From Candidatus Symbiothrix sp. (lineage in GTDB: Bacteria > Bacteroidota > Bacteroidia > Bacteroidales > Azobacteroidaceae): a DNA stretch of 6,273 nt. Position 1 is the stretch's first letter, and every line of letters starts with the position of its first letter. Shown piece after piece: positions 1 to 6,273 of this stretch. Made by a program: the position numbers and the translations under genes. Below the pieces are notes generated by a model. The model did not search any database, was not told where the DNA came from, and worked only from the letters and a program-made list of their open reading frames with translations. The DNA lies in NCBI GenBank assembly GCA_031270925.1, contig JAISWY010000312.1, positions 1 through 6,273 on the forward strand. The letters are read 5' to 3'.

Positions 1-105
1 CGTGCATGGAAAGAACTTTTTGATGAATTTCCGAATCACAATTTCGAATTTCAGGTAGTTTTTGAGGATGAGTGGAAAAATGAGATAAACAGGTTATTAG
101 GATAA
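1..105 (+). CDS. C-terminal end of an unrecognised protein (5' end outside window)
   Basis: Frame 1 is open from the first base to a TAA at 103-105, giving 34 residues that begin RAWKELFDEF and end EWKNEINRLLG. The mix of aromatic, acidic and amphipathic residues looks like the end of a soluble protein, but I do not recognise the family and assign no function. By hand count, positions 1-180 are about one third G+C, while lines I sampled in rnhB and the HTCS gene are about 45-48%. The gene points toward the 3' end of the tRNA gene, so it could belong to the end of an element inserted there, but nothing in the 34 residues shows this. It could also be a chance open frame, since 34 codons is short. 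Confidence 0.5.
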   Translation, partial: RAWKELFDEFPNHNFEFQVVFEDEWKNEINRLLG

Positions 106-158
106 AATGATCGGTGAGTAATGAATTGTCCGAATAGAATGAGAAAACTCATGAAATC

Positions 159-180
159 TGTGTGCAAATTGTGTGCAAAT
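159..180. repeat. Perfect 11-bp tandem direct repeat, two copies
   Basis: TGTGTGCAAAT occurs at 159-169 and again, directly abutting, at 170-180. It lies between the stop of the upstream partial gene and the tRNA terminator, on the 3' side of the tRNA gene. Directly repeated sites of about this size beside tRNA genes can be integrase arm sites or protein-binding sites. That role is inference; no integrase is visible. Confidence 0.8.
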
Positions 181-223
181 AAAAAACAGAGAGGCTTACT
201 TTCCATCGTAAACCTCTCTGTTT
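177..223 (-). terminator. Intrinsic terminator of the tRNA-Arg transcript
   Basis: The arms 184-199 and 208-223 pair over 16 positions with one C-A mismatch, around the 8-base loop TTTCCATC. Read on the minus strand, the stem is followed at once by a T run (complement of 181-186), the form of a rho-independent terminator. The stem begins five bases beyond the tRNA 3' end, so it fits the tRNA transcript. On the plus strand no T run follows, so it is probably one-directional, although a stem this strong could also slow transcription arriving from the left. Confidence 0.87.
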
Positions 224-227
224 CAAG

Positions 228-301
228 TAGCGAGACGGGGCTATGATCCCCGGACCTCATGAGTAGGAATCATGCGCTCTAACCCACTGAGCTATCTCGC
301 C
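228..301 (-). tRNA. tRNA-Arg, anticodon CCU
   Basis: The minus strand folds as a 74-base cloverleaf: acceptor GGCGAGA with TCTCGCT, TA at positions 8-9, D stem GCTC/GAGC with loop AGTGGGTTA, anticodon stem CATGA/TCATG with loop TTCCTAC, variable loop AGGTC, T stem CGGGG/CCCCG, discriminator A. The loop puts CCU at 34-36, which reads the arginine codon AGG. The CCA end is not encoded; CTT follows the discriminator. Two features are unusual: the first acceptor pair is G-U, and the T-loop reads ATCATAG rather than the usual TTCRANN, so bases 54 and 58 are A and T instead of T and A. All stems are otherwise intact, and a promoter and terminator flank the gene, so it is probably a working gene transcribed alone. 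Confidence 0.92.
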
Positions 302-316
302 ATCATTTTAGCGGCG

Positions 317-348
317 CAAAAGTAGGACATTTTTTTGAAATTGCCAAA
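317..348 (-). promoter_or_regulatory. Bacteroidota-type promoter for tRNA-Arg
   Basis: On the minus strand, TTTG (complement of 345-348) is followed after exactly 20 bases by TACTTTTG (complement of 317-324). This matches the Bacteroidota primary-sigma consensus of a -33 TTTG and a -7 TAnnTTTG with the usual spacing. Transcription would start near 310, about nine bases before the tRNA 5' end at 301. This is the best promoter match in the window. Confidence 0.82.
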
Positions 349-373
349 CGATATGGAAAAAATTGTACCTTTG
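341..373 (+). promoter_or_regulatory. Promoter for rnhB, partly overlapping the divergent tRNA promoter
   Basis: TACCTTTG at 366-373 is a perfect match to the TAnnTTTG -7 element. The only upstream candidate is TTG at 341-343, with a 22-base spacer, slightly long and weaker than the tRNA copy. It sits next to the tRNA -33 box at 345-348, so the two promoters probably share the same stretch of DNA. A start near 380 would leave a leader of about 15 bases before the ATG at 396. Confidence 0.65.
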
Positions 374-395
374 ACGTCGTAATTTGTTCTCAGAA

Positions 396-1001
396 ATGCT
401 TTTACAATATCTAAATCCCAATCAAATAGAAGCCGGTTGCGACGAAGCCGGTCGTGGATGCTTAGCCGGCGCTGTGTTCGCCGCCGCCGTAATCCTCCCT
501 CCCGATTTTCAATGCGAAGAATTAAACGACTCGAAACAACTGACTGAAAATCAACGCGAAACTTTACGGCCGATAATTGAAAAAGAAGCCTTGGCCTGGG
601 CGGTCGGATCGGTTTCCCCACAAGAAATCGACAAAATCAATATTCTGAACGCTTCCTTTTTGGCCATGCATCGCGCAATTGATCAACTGATAATCCGTCC
701 TGAACACTTGCTCATCGACGGCAATCGTTTTAAAAAATACGCCGATATTCCGCATACAACCATCGTGAAAGGCGATGGAAAATATCTGTCAATCGCCGCC
801 GCTTCCATCTTGGCCAAAACGCACCGCGACGAATATATGTTGCACCTCCACGAAGAATTTCCATATTATGATTGGGCTAAAAATAAAGCGTATCCCACAC
901 CCAAACATCGAAAAGGTATCGAACAATTCGGCCTAACTCCCTATCATCGCATGAGTTTCAGGCTTTTACCAAACAATCCACAATTGAGTATCGAATTTTG
1001 A
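396..1001 (+). CDS. rnhB: Ribonuclease HII
   Basis: This is a 201-residue cytoplasmic ribonuclease HII. The family cuts RNA in RNA-DNA hybrids and nicks 5' of single ribonucleotides left in DNA, starting ribonucleotide excision repair. The family signature appears at residues 13-21 (AGCDEAGRG), with catalytic D16 and E17. A third acidic site is D108 in LLIDGNRF, followed by [18 protein letters not shown] and RDEYM near 145, so the metal-binding carboxylate set appears complete. PTPKHR and TPYHR near the C-terminus are also typical. The length is normal. I start at the ATG at 396 because MLLQYLN resembles the N-terminus of Bacteroides homologues; the in-frame TTG at 384 lies only 11 bases beyond the -7 box. 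The gene has its own promoter, is divergent from the tRNA, and has no recognisable terminator after it. Confidence 0.96.
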   Translation: MLLQYLNPNQIEAGCDEAGRGCLAGAVFAAAVILPPDFQCEELNDSKQLTENQRETLRPIIEKEALAWAVGSVSPQEIDKINILNASFLAMHRAIDQLIIRPEHLLIDGNRFKKYADIPHTTIVKGDGKYLSIAAASILAKTHRDEYMLHLHEEFPYYDWAKNKAYPTPKHRKGIEQFGLTPYHRMSFRLLPNNPQLSIEF

Positions 1002-1048
1002 AAGCGTGAATTTATGTTAAATCCTTCCGTTCATTTGTCAAAAACGAT

Positions 1049-1056
1049 TATCTTTG
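1049..1056 (+). promoter_or_regulatory. Candidate -7 promoter element for the HTCS gene
   Basis: TATCTTTG matches TAnnTTTG exactly and lies 59 bases upstream of the ATG at 1116. No good -33 TTTG is found 19-21 bases upstream; the TTTG at 1034-1037 is only 11 bases away. A strong -7 with a poor -33 would suit a weak or factor-dependent promoter. Its position also argues against a translation start at 1014, which would lie upstream of the transcript. Confidence 0.5.
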
Positions 1057-1115
1057 TATCTATATTACAACTTTTTATTAGGAGAAAGCAATATTTACTT
1101 TGTAAACTATTAAGA

Positions 1116-4100
1116 ATGAAGTGCTTAAAATTAATGCTTTTGCTGTATTGCGCTTGGATTCCTTCCGGAGTCATTGCGCAAACCGATCGTTTGTTCACAT
1201 CCAACGATAAGTTGCCGAACAGCCACATCAACAGCGTATATCAAGATCAGAAAGGTTATATCTGGATTTGTACCGAAAACGGCCTGTGCGTATTCAATGG
1301 ATTGGATTTCAAGACTTACCACAACATACAAGGCGACACAACTTCCTTGGAAAACAACCATGTAATCCAAGTTCTGGAAGACAGACACGGCAATTTTTGG
1401 GTGGGAACCGTGATGGGTTTGCAACGCTATCATCGCGAAACCGACAGTTTTTCGAGTTTCAAATTATCTTACGATTACATCAAGGAATTTCGTTTCGTCA
1501 AATCTATTTTTGAAGATAAAAAAGGTAATATCTGGCTCTCAACCAGTGGGCCGGGCGTAGTGCGACTGAAAGTCGAAACGCTCGCTCCTACCTTTTACAT
1601 GCGCACCAACAGCAATATTTGCAGCGACAATATCAATACGATTTTTGAAGACCGCTTTGGTAATATCTGGGTCGGTTCGCAAGATAATGGCCTGAGTGTG
1701 ATGAATTTAGATAATCATCAAATAATCAGTTACTCCCACGATCCGAACAACGAGCATTCGCTTTCGAGCAACCAAATTTACACCATTTACGAAACACCCG
1801 ACGGAACTGTTTTGATTGGAACTCTCGACGGTGGCATCGATTCGTTCGACCATTACACCAAAACATTCAAGCGCAACTACATTCCGACCGTCAATCTGGT
1901 TTTTACCATGATTAGCGACAGGAACAATAATCTCTGGATCGGAACCGACGGACAGGGCATCAAGCGTTACAATCCGGTTACGAAGCAATTAACTACTTAT
2001 GAATCAAATCTTTTGAATCTTGATTCTCATAAATTGAAAGTCCATGGTTTTTTTGAAGATATGCAAGGGAATATTTGGGTAGCGCTGTTCCAAAAAGGCG
2101 TTTTGATGATTCCGCCCGGTCAGAAATTATTTTCCAATATCGGTTTTAATCCGTTCAACCGGAACAAAAACATCGGCACCAAATGTGTTTTGAGTATCGT
2201 AGAAGATCATAGCAAACAACTTTGGATTGGAACCGATGGGGACGGATTATACCGTTTGAACGATCATCACGAAGTGATCGACCATTACGAACAAAACCGC
2301 TTGCCCGGCGCATGTATCCTCTCAATTTTGGAAGATTCGCAAAAACGCATTTGGGTAGGTACCTATCTATACGGCTTGTATCGCTATAATCCGGGTTCCA
2401 ATCGCTTCGAAAAAATCGATTTGAAAGTGAATGGACAAGAGGTGCGCGACATCAATTCGATTGCCGAAGACGCCGATGGAAATCTTTGGATCGGCACCAA
2501 CGAAAAAGGCTTATGCGTTTACAATCCCCGTACCAAAGAAAATAAAGCCTTCCTCTACAATCAGCTTCGCTCCGAAAACCAATTGATAAGCAATTACATC
2601 CAAACGGTTTGCTTCGGGAAAAACGGATTGGTTTGGATTGGAACGGGCGGCGCAGGCATGAGTTGTTATAATCCGAAAAACAGCCAATTTACCGATTATA
2701 CCCGTCAAAATGGAAAATTGAACGGTAACGATGTCTTTGCCGTCAAAGAAGACGACTACCGCACGATATGGGTGGGAACAAAAAACGGTCTAACCCGCAT
2801 CGACCAAACCACCGACAGCATTCACTTTTATTCCGAAGAAGACGGATTGCCCAATTCGTCGATCTGCGCCATCGAAATCGACAAGGACAACAATGTCTGG
2901 ATCAGCACTTGTGAAGGCTTGGCGTTTTTCGATCGTTCGGAAAATAAATTCGTCAATTACCACGTGCAAGATGGTGTGATTAACGAAGAATTTCGTCGCG
3001 GCGCCTCTTTTCAAACCCTAACGGGTGAAATATTTTTCGGAGGCGTGAACGGTCTTAGTGCATTCACACCGTTCAAAACCGAATCGCAACACGCTTTATT
3101 GAATCTTGCACTGACCGATTTATATGTTTTCAACGAGCGCATCGTTCCGGGAAGCAAGAAAAAAGAGTTTTTGCACCAAAGCATCAATACGACCGACAAA
3201 ATCAAACTGCCCTATTCCGTGAAAAGTTTCTCAATCGGATTTATCGGTATCGAATACAACAATCCCGACCGCGTGATTTATGAAATCAAACTCGACGGCT
3301 TCGACAAGGAGTGGAAAACAGCTTTGAATAAAAATAAAACCGTAACTTATACCAATTTGAGTCCGGATGAATACATTTTTCGTGTAAAGGCCTATCTTCC
3401 CGGAACCGATTCCATCGAGAAAAGTCTGAAAATCGTGATTTTGCCGCCATTCTATTTTTCGTGGTGGGCGAAAATCATTTATTTGCTGCTGATTGCCGGC
3501 GCCGCTTACTCCGCTTACCGCTTCGCATTTACACGGATAAAGCAAAAAGGCGAAGAAATCAACAAGCAAAAGGAAGAACAAATGATGCAGCAGCAATTGC
3601 AATTTTTTACCGATATTTCGCACGAAATCCGGACGCCGCTGACATTGGTCTTAACGCCTATCCAACAATTAATTAAGGAAACGGACGATCCCAAATTATT
3701 GAAAACCTATCATTTGGTATATCAAAATGGCGAACGGATTTTGCGCTTGGTCAATCAGTTGATGGAAATGCGCCGTTTAGATCGCGGTCAGGTAAAATTG
3801 CAAGCCGAAGAAACTGCTGTAAAGCCGTTCTTCGAGGAAATCATGAACTCGTTCGTCCAAGCCGCACTCGACAAAAATATCCGTTTTACCATCGAAACTT
3901 CCGACAACTTGCCTTTGGTGTGGCTCGATCAGGAAAAAATCGACAAGGTGGTTTTCAACGTTTTCTCCAATGCTTTCAAATATACGCCGGCCAAAGGGGA
4001 AATCAAAATACGAGTCGATTGTTTCAACGAAAACCTGCGGATTCGAATTTCCGATACCGGTCCCGGCATTCCAAAAGAGCATCAGGATTTGATTTTCAAC

Positions 4101-5135
4101 CGTTTCTATCAAATTCAGGATAACCGCAATCGCACGGGAACGGGCATCGGCTTGCATCTTTCGCGCAGCTTGATGGAAATTCATCACGGGAAAATATTCG
4201 TTGAAAGTCAGCCGGGAGAAGGTTCGACGTTTACCGTATTGATTCCGCTCGACAACAGTTATTTGAAACCCAATGAAATACTTTCCGAACACCGCGAACG
4301 TAGTCTGGCCACGATGGTACAGCCGTCATTAGTTGCTGAATCGGCTTTTGAATCCGAATTGAAAGAAAAACGGAAAAATGCCAAATACAAAATATTGGTG
4401 GTGGAAGACGACCAAGTAATTCGCGATTACATCGCCGATATTTTGAGCGACGAATACCGGATAATTCAAAGCGATAACGGCAAAAACGGCTTGGAAACAG
4501 CTTTAAAAGAACTTCCCGATTGCATCATTTCCGACATTATGATGCCCGAAATGGATGGTATCGCGCTCACGAAAAAAATCAAAACCAACGAGAACACTTG
4601 CCACATTCCGGTTATCTTGCTCACGGCGAAAACCAATATTGAGCAGCGGATCGAAGGTTTGCAAATCGGCGCCGATTCGTATATTCCCAAGCCTTTCAAT
4701 GTGGATCATTTGCGCGTGCGGATTCAAAAATTAATTGAATTGCGTGAAACATTGAAACAGAAATTTGAAGGCAAATTGGAGGTCGAAGAAGGCACTGTCA
4801 ACCTGAAATCGGCCGACGAGATTTTCCTGCAAAAAGTCGATCAGATTATCAAAGACCAGATTTCCAACTCCGAATTGTCGGTCGAAACCTTGGGACAGCA
4901 CATCGGTATGAGCCGCTCGCAATTGCAACGCAAACTGAAGCAATTGATGAATCAAAATCCGAGCGATTATATCAAAATGATGCGCTTGCGTCATGCGGCG
5001 CATTTGCTCACTACCAAGAAGTTCGCTATTTCGGAAATTGCCTACGCCACGGGATTTTCCTCGCAAGCGCATTTTTCCAACAGTTTTAAAGAAGTGTACG
5101 GAATGTCGCCCACGCGATATATGGAGATAATGTAA
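1116..5135 (+). CDS. Hybrid two-component system sensor/regulator (HTCS), AraC-type output
   Basis: This 1339-residue protein joins a whole two-component pathway in one chain. In order: signal peptide (1 to about 21, cut near VIA/QTD); about 14 Reg_prop blade repeats of the form hhxhxEDxxGNIWIGTxxGL from 38 to 648, suggesting two seven-bladed propellers; a Y_Y_Y domain (about 700-776); one membrane helix (781-805); a short charged linker; HisKA with the phospho-acceptor H836 in DISHEIRTPL; a HATPase domain with N952, DTGPGIP at 980 and GTGIG at 1008; a receiver with D1098/D1099, phospho-acceptor D1140, T1170 and K1192; and an AraC/HTH_18 DNA-binding domain (about 1250-1339). All catalytic residues I checked are present. 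Known HTCSs bind an oligosaccharide in the periplasm and activate glycan-use genes. The GH16 gene 55 bp downstream suggests a beta-glucan signal, but the ligand is inferred. The start at 1116 begins the signal peptide directly; the frame is open to 1014, but the likely promoter lies in that stretch. Confidence 0.96.
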   Translation: MKCLKLMLLLYCAWIPSGVIAQTDRLFTSNDKLPNSHINSVYQDQKGYIWICTENGLCVFNGLDFKTYHNIQGDTTSLENNHVIQVLEDRHGNFWVGTVMGLQRYHRETDSFSSFKLSYDYIKEFRFVKSIFEDKKGNIWLSTSGPGVVRLKVETLAPTFYMRTNSNICSDNINTIFEDRFGNIWVGSQDNGLSVMNLDNHQIISYSHDPNNEHSLSSNQIYTIYETPDGTVLIGTLDGGIDSFDHYTKTFKRNYIPTVNLVFTMISDRNNNLWIGTDGQGIKRYNPVTKQLTTYESNLLNLDSHKLKVHGFFEDMQGNIWVALFQKGVLMIPPGQKLFSNIGFNPFNRNKNIGTKCVLSIVEDHSKQLWIGTDGDGLYRLNDHHEVIDHYEQNRLPGACILSILEDSQKRIWVGTYLYGLYRYNPGSNRFEKIDLKVNGQEVRDINSIAEDADGNLWIGTNEKGLCVYNPRTKENKAFLYNQLRSENQLISNYIQTVCFGKNGLVWIGTGGAGMSCYNPKNSQFTDYTRQNGKLNGNDVFAVKEDDYRTIWVGTKNGLTRIDQTTDSIHFYSEEDGLPNSSICAIEIDKDNNVWISTCEGLAFFDRSENKFVNYHVQDGVINEEFRRGASFQTLTGEIFFGGVNGLSAFTPFKTESQHALLNLALTDLYVFNERIVPGSKKKEFLHQSINTTDKIKLPYSVKSFSIGFIGIEYNNPDRVIYEIKLDGFDKEWKTALNKNKTVTYTNLSPDEYIFRVKAYLPGTDSIEKSLKIVILPPFYFSWWAKIIYLLLIAGAAYSAYRFAFTRIKQKGEEINKQKEEQMMQQQLQFFTDISHEIRTPLTLVLTPIQQLIKETDDPKLLKTYHLVYQNGERILRLVNQLMEMRRLDRGQVKLQAEETAVKPFFEEIMNSFVQAALDKNIRFTIETSDNLPLVWLDQEKIDKVVFNVFSNAFKYTPAKGEIKIRVDCFNENLRIRISDTGPGIPKEHQDLIFNRFYQIQDNRNRTGTGIGLHLSRSLMEIHHGKIFVESQPGEGSTFTVLIPLDNSYLKPNEILSEHRERSLATMVQPSLVAESAFESELKEKRKNAKYKILVVEDDQVIRDYIADILSDEYRIIQSDNGKNGLETALKELPDCIISDIMMPEMDGIALTKKIKTNENTCHIPVILLTAKTNIEQRIEGLQIGADSYIPKPFNVDHLRVRIQKLIELRETLKQKFEGKLEVEEGTVNLKSADEIFLQKVDQIIKDQISNSELSVETLGQHIGMSRSQLQRKLKQLMNQNPSDYIKMMRLRHAAHLLTTKKFAISEIAYATGFSSQAHFSNSFKEVYGMSPTRYMEIM

Positions 5136-5143
5136 ATCGATCG

Positions 5144-5168
5144 TAGGGGCGAGGTTCGCCGGCCTCTA
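5144..5168. repeat. GC-rich imperfect palindrome between the HTCS and GH16 genes
   Basis: TAGGGGC at 5144-5150 pairs with GGCCTCTA at the far end (to 5168) over seven positions, including one G-T pair. A competing inner hairpin, GGCGA-GGT-TCGCC, spans 5148-5160. It occupies nearly half of the 55-base gap and is much richer in G+C than the A-rich sequence after it. No T run follows, so it is not a standard terminator. The form resembles dispersed REP-like intergenic palindromes; this cannot be shown from one copy. It could slow transcription or protect the mRNA end between the two genes. Confidence 0.5.
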
Positions 5169-5190
5169 TCACAAATTAAAAATAAAAAAC

Positions 5191-5982
5191 ATGAAAAAAA
5201 CAAATTGGATCGGAGTATTATTCGTAAGCGGTTTATTAGTAAGTTGCACTCCTAAGCCGTTTTCAAAATTAGTTTTTCACGACGAATTTAACGGCAACGG
5301 ACTGCCCGACAAAGCTCTTTGGAATTACGAAGAAGGCTACATCCGCAACGGCGAAAAGCAATATTACACCGTCGGACGCTTGGAAAATTGCTACCAAAAA
5401 GACGGCTATCTTCATTTGGTTATTCGGAACGATAGCGCCTTGATTGACGGCAAGATACGTCCGATTACTTCGGCCAGCGTCCACACAAAAAGCAAAGGCC
5501 GGTGGCTGTACGGAAAGATTGAAGTCCGCGCCAAACTGCCGTCGTGTTTGGGTACTTGGCCGGCTATTTGGATGCTTCCGGCCGTGAATCACTACGGTAA
5601 ATGGCCGAAAAGCGGCGAAATCGACATCATGGAACACGTGGGTTACGATCCGGAAAAAATTCATTTTACCGTTCATTCCGAAAAATACAATCATACGAAA
5701 AATACACAATTGAGCCGCACAATCAATTGTCTCGCAGCCACTTCTGATTTTCACGTTTATGGTTTGGAATGGAGGAAAGATCGCCTCGTATGGTATTTCG
5801 ACGGCGAGCAACAATACTCGGTCGAAAAAACCGAAGACACTAAAGAAGCATGGCCTTTCGACCAAGCTTTCTATCTGATTCTCAATTCGGCTTTCGGTGG
5901 CGGTTGGGGCGGACAAAAAGGCGTCGATTTAGCCCGGCTTCCACAAGAATACCTGATTGATTATGTCCGGGTGTATCAATAA
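5191..5982 (+). CDS. GH16 family endo-beta-glucanase lipoprotein (laminarinase-like)
   Basis: This 263-residue lipoprotein is a single-domain family 16 glycoside hydrolase. Residues 1-18 form a signal peptide ending in the lipobox LVSC, with C19 as the lipidated residue. The catalytic motif EIDIME is at 143-148: E143 is the expected nucleophile, D145 the assisting acid, E148 the acid/base. The extra residue (M147) is the beta-bulge form found in laminarinases and many other GH16 enzymes rather than Bacillus lichenases. GTWPAIWMLP at 121-130, VHSEKYNH near 161 and the C-terminal YLIDYVRVYQ are also typical. The fold is retaining and endo-acting; a beta-1,3- or mixed-linkage glucan is most likely, but GH16 also includes galactan hydrolases. 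Length is normal for a bare domain, with no carbohydrate-binding module. TPKP after C19 does not look like the acidic surface-export signal, so it may stay in the periplasm. The start is preceded by A-rich sequence, and I see no promoter in the gap, which favours co-transcription with the HTCS gene. Confidence 0.93.
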   Translation: MKKTNWIGVLFVSGLLVSCTPKPFSKLVFHDEFNGNGLPDKALWNYEEGYIRNGEKQYYTVGRLENCYQKDGYLHLVIRNDSALIDGKIRPITSASVHTKSKGRWLYGKIEVRAKLPSCLGTWPAIWMLPAVNHYGKWPKSGEIDIMEHVGYDPEKIHFTVHSEKYNHTKNTQLSRTINCLAATSDFHVYGLEWRKDRLVWYFDGEQQYSVEKTEDTKEAWPFDQAFYLILNSAFGGGWGGQKGVDLARLPQEYLIDYVRVYQ

Positions 5983-5988
5983 GTAAAC

Positions 5989-6273
5989 TTACCGGGAAAC
6001 TCGTCCGGAGCCATCGCCTTTCATCAAATTCTCGACTTCGGATACCGAAACTAAATTAAAATCGCCGTAAATGGTGTGTTTCAAGCACGATGCGGCTACG
6101 GCAAATTCCAGCGCTTTTTGGTCATCGGTGGAATAAGAAATCAATCCGTAAATCAATCCACCCATGAAAGAATCGCCGCCGCCTACTCTATCGACAATAT
6201 GCGTAATGTCGTAACGTTTTGATTGATAGAGTTTTCCATCGGAATATAAACAGCCGCCCCAAGTGTTGTGATT
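5989..6273 (-). CDS. kdgK: 2-dehydro-3-deoxygluconokinase (KDG kinase), C-terminal part; 5' end outside window
   Basis: The last 94 residues of a PfkB-family sugar kinase run from the right edge to a TAA (complement of 5989-5991). The fragment carries the family's second signature, DRVGGGDSFMGGL (residues 28-40 here), where the Asp of GGGD is the catalytic base and the glycines form the anion hole; the general family form is DTxGAGD. AVAASCLKHTIYGDFNLVS and the ending SGRVSR match what I recall of Bacteroidota KDG kinases, which phosphorylate 2-keto-3-deoxygluconate to KDPG in the breakdown of uronates such as pectin or alginate. The sugar specificity is therefore a recognition call; another PfkB sugar kinase is the alternative. 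It converges on the GH16 gene, the stop codons being six bases apart, and no hairpin terminator lies between them. Confidence 0.85.
   Translation of the reverse strand, partial: NHNTWGGCLYSDGKLYQSKRYDITHIVDRVGGGDSFMGGLIYGLISYSTDDQKALEFAVAASCLKHTIYGDFNLVSVSEVENLMKGDGSGRVSR

Noticed and set aside
139..152. Small hairpin ATGAG-AAAA-CTCAT after the upstream partial gene
   Set aside because: The stem is only five A/T-rich pairs with no T run after it; too weak to call a terminator.
330..336. T7 run, considered as a terminator
   Set aside because: No stem precedes it on the plus strand; it falls in the spacer of the tRNA promoter.
384..395. TTG start for rnhB four codons upstream
   Set aside because: It lies only 11 bases after the -7 box, and the N-terminus from the ATG at 396 matches the family form.
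1014..1115. N-terminal extension of the HTCS gene, with an ATG at 1014
   Set aside because: The frame is open, but the likely promoter (1049-1056) lies inside it, and the ATG at 1116 starts a clean signal peptide directly.
1219..3063. Periodic repeats with about 120-150 bp spacing, considered as a DNA repeat array or CRISPR
   Set aside because: The repetition is at protein level (Reg_prop blades); the DNA units diverge and there are no constant repeats with unique spacers.
3777..4292. 171-codon open frame on the minus strand within the HTCS kinase region
   Set aside because: It lies opposite the conserved HisKA/HATPase coding sequence; an antisense shadow.
5269..5916. 215-codon open frame on the minus strand within the GH16 gene
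   Set aside because: It lies wholly opposite a gene with clear catalytic motifs, and its translation shows no recognisable domain; an antisense shadow.
5980..5991. Inverted repeat TAAGT-AA-ACTTA containing both convergent stop codons
   Set aside because: Five-pair arms with a two-base loop cannot form a useful terminator; it arises largely because TAA and TTA stops face each other.

Overview
The window looks like Bacteroidales (Bacteroidota) chromosome. Three things support this. Upstream sites match the phylum's promoter form (TTTG, about 20 bp, TAnnTTTG). Start codons are preceded by A-rich sequence rather than Shine-Dalgarno sites. A one-piece hybrid two-component regulator (HTCS) of the class that controls Bacteroidota glycan use is present. 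RNase HII and KDG kinase also read like Bacteroidales versions. Genus cannot be assigned by reading.

Layout. Positions 1-105 hold the tail of an unrecognised + strand gene in AT-rich sequence. Positions 106-227 hold an 11-bp tandem repeat and a strong minus-strand terminator. A tRNA-Arg(CCU) gene lies on the minus strand (228-301), with an unusual T-loop. A compact divergent promoter region (about 317-373) separates it from rnhB (396-1001, +). A 114-bp gap with a promoter-like site leads to a 1339-residue HTCS (1116-5135, +). After 55 bp containing an imperfect palindrome comes a GH16 endo-beta-glucanase lipoprotein (5191-5982, +). The C-terminal part of kdgK converges on it from the right (5989-6273, -), with six bases between the two stop codons.

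How the genes work together. The HTCS and GH16 genes look like a minimal glycan-sensing unit. The HTCS would sense an oligosaccharide in the periplasm and act on DNA through its own AraC domain, while the GH16 enzyme would cut a beta-1,3 or mixed-linkage beta-glucan. They share a strand and a short gap, and no separate promoter is visible for the GH16 gene. No SusC/SusD pair is in the window, so this is either the edge of a polysaccharide utilisation locus or an isolated pair. RNase HII and the tRNA are housekeeping genes, and kdgK belongs to uronate/KDG catabolism with no necessary link to beta-glucan.

I see no clearly new system. The points most worth checking are the tRNA T-loop, the tandem repeat beside the tRNA, and the HTCS-GH16 pairing without SusCD.
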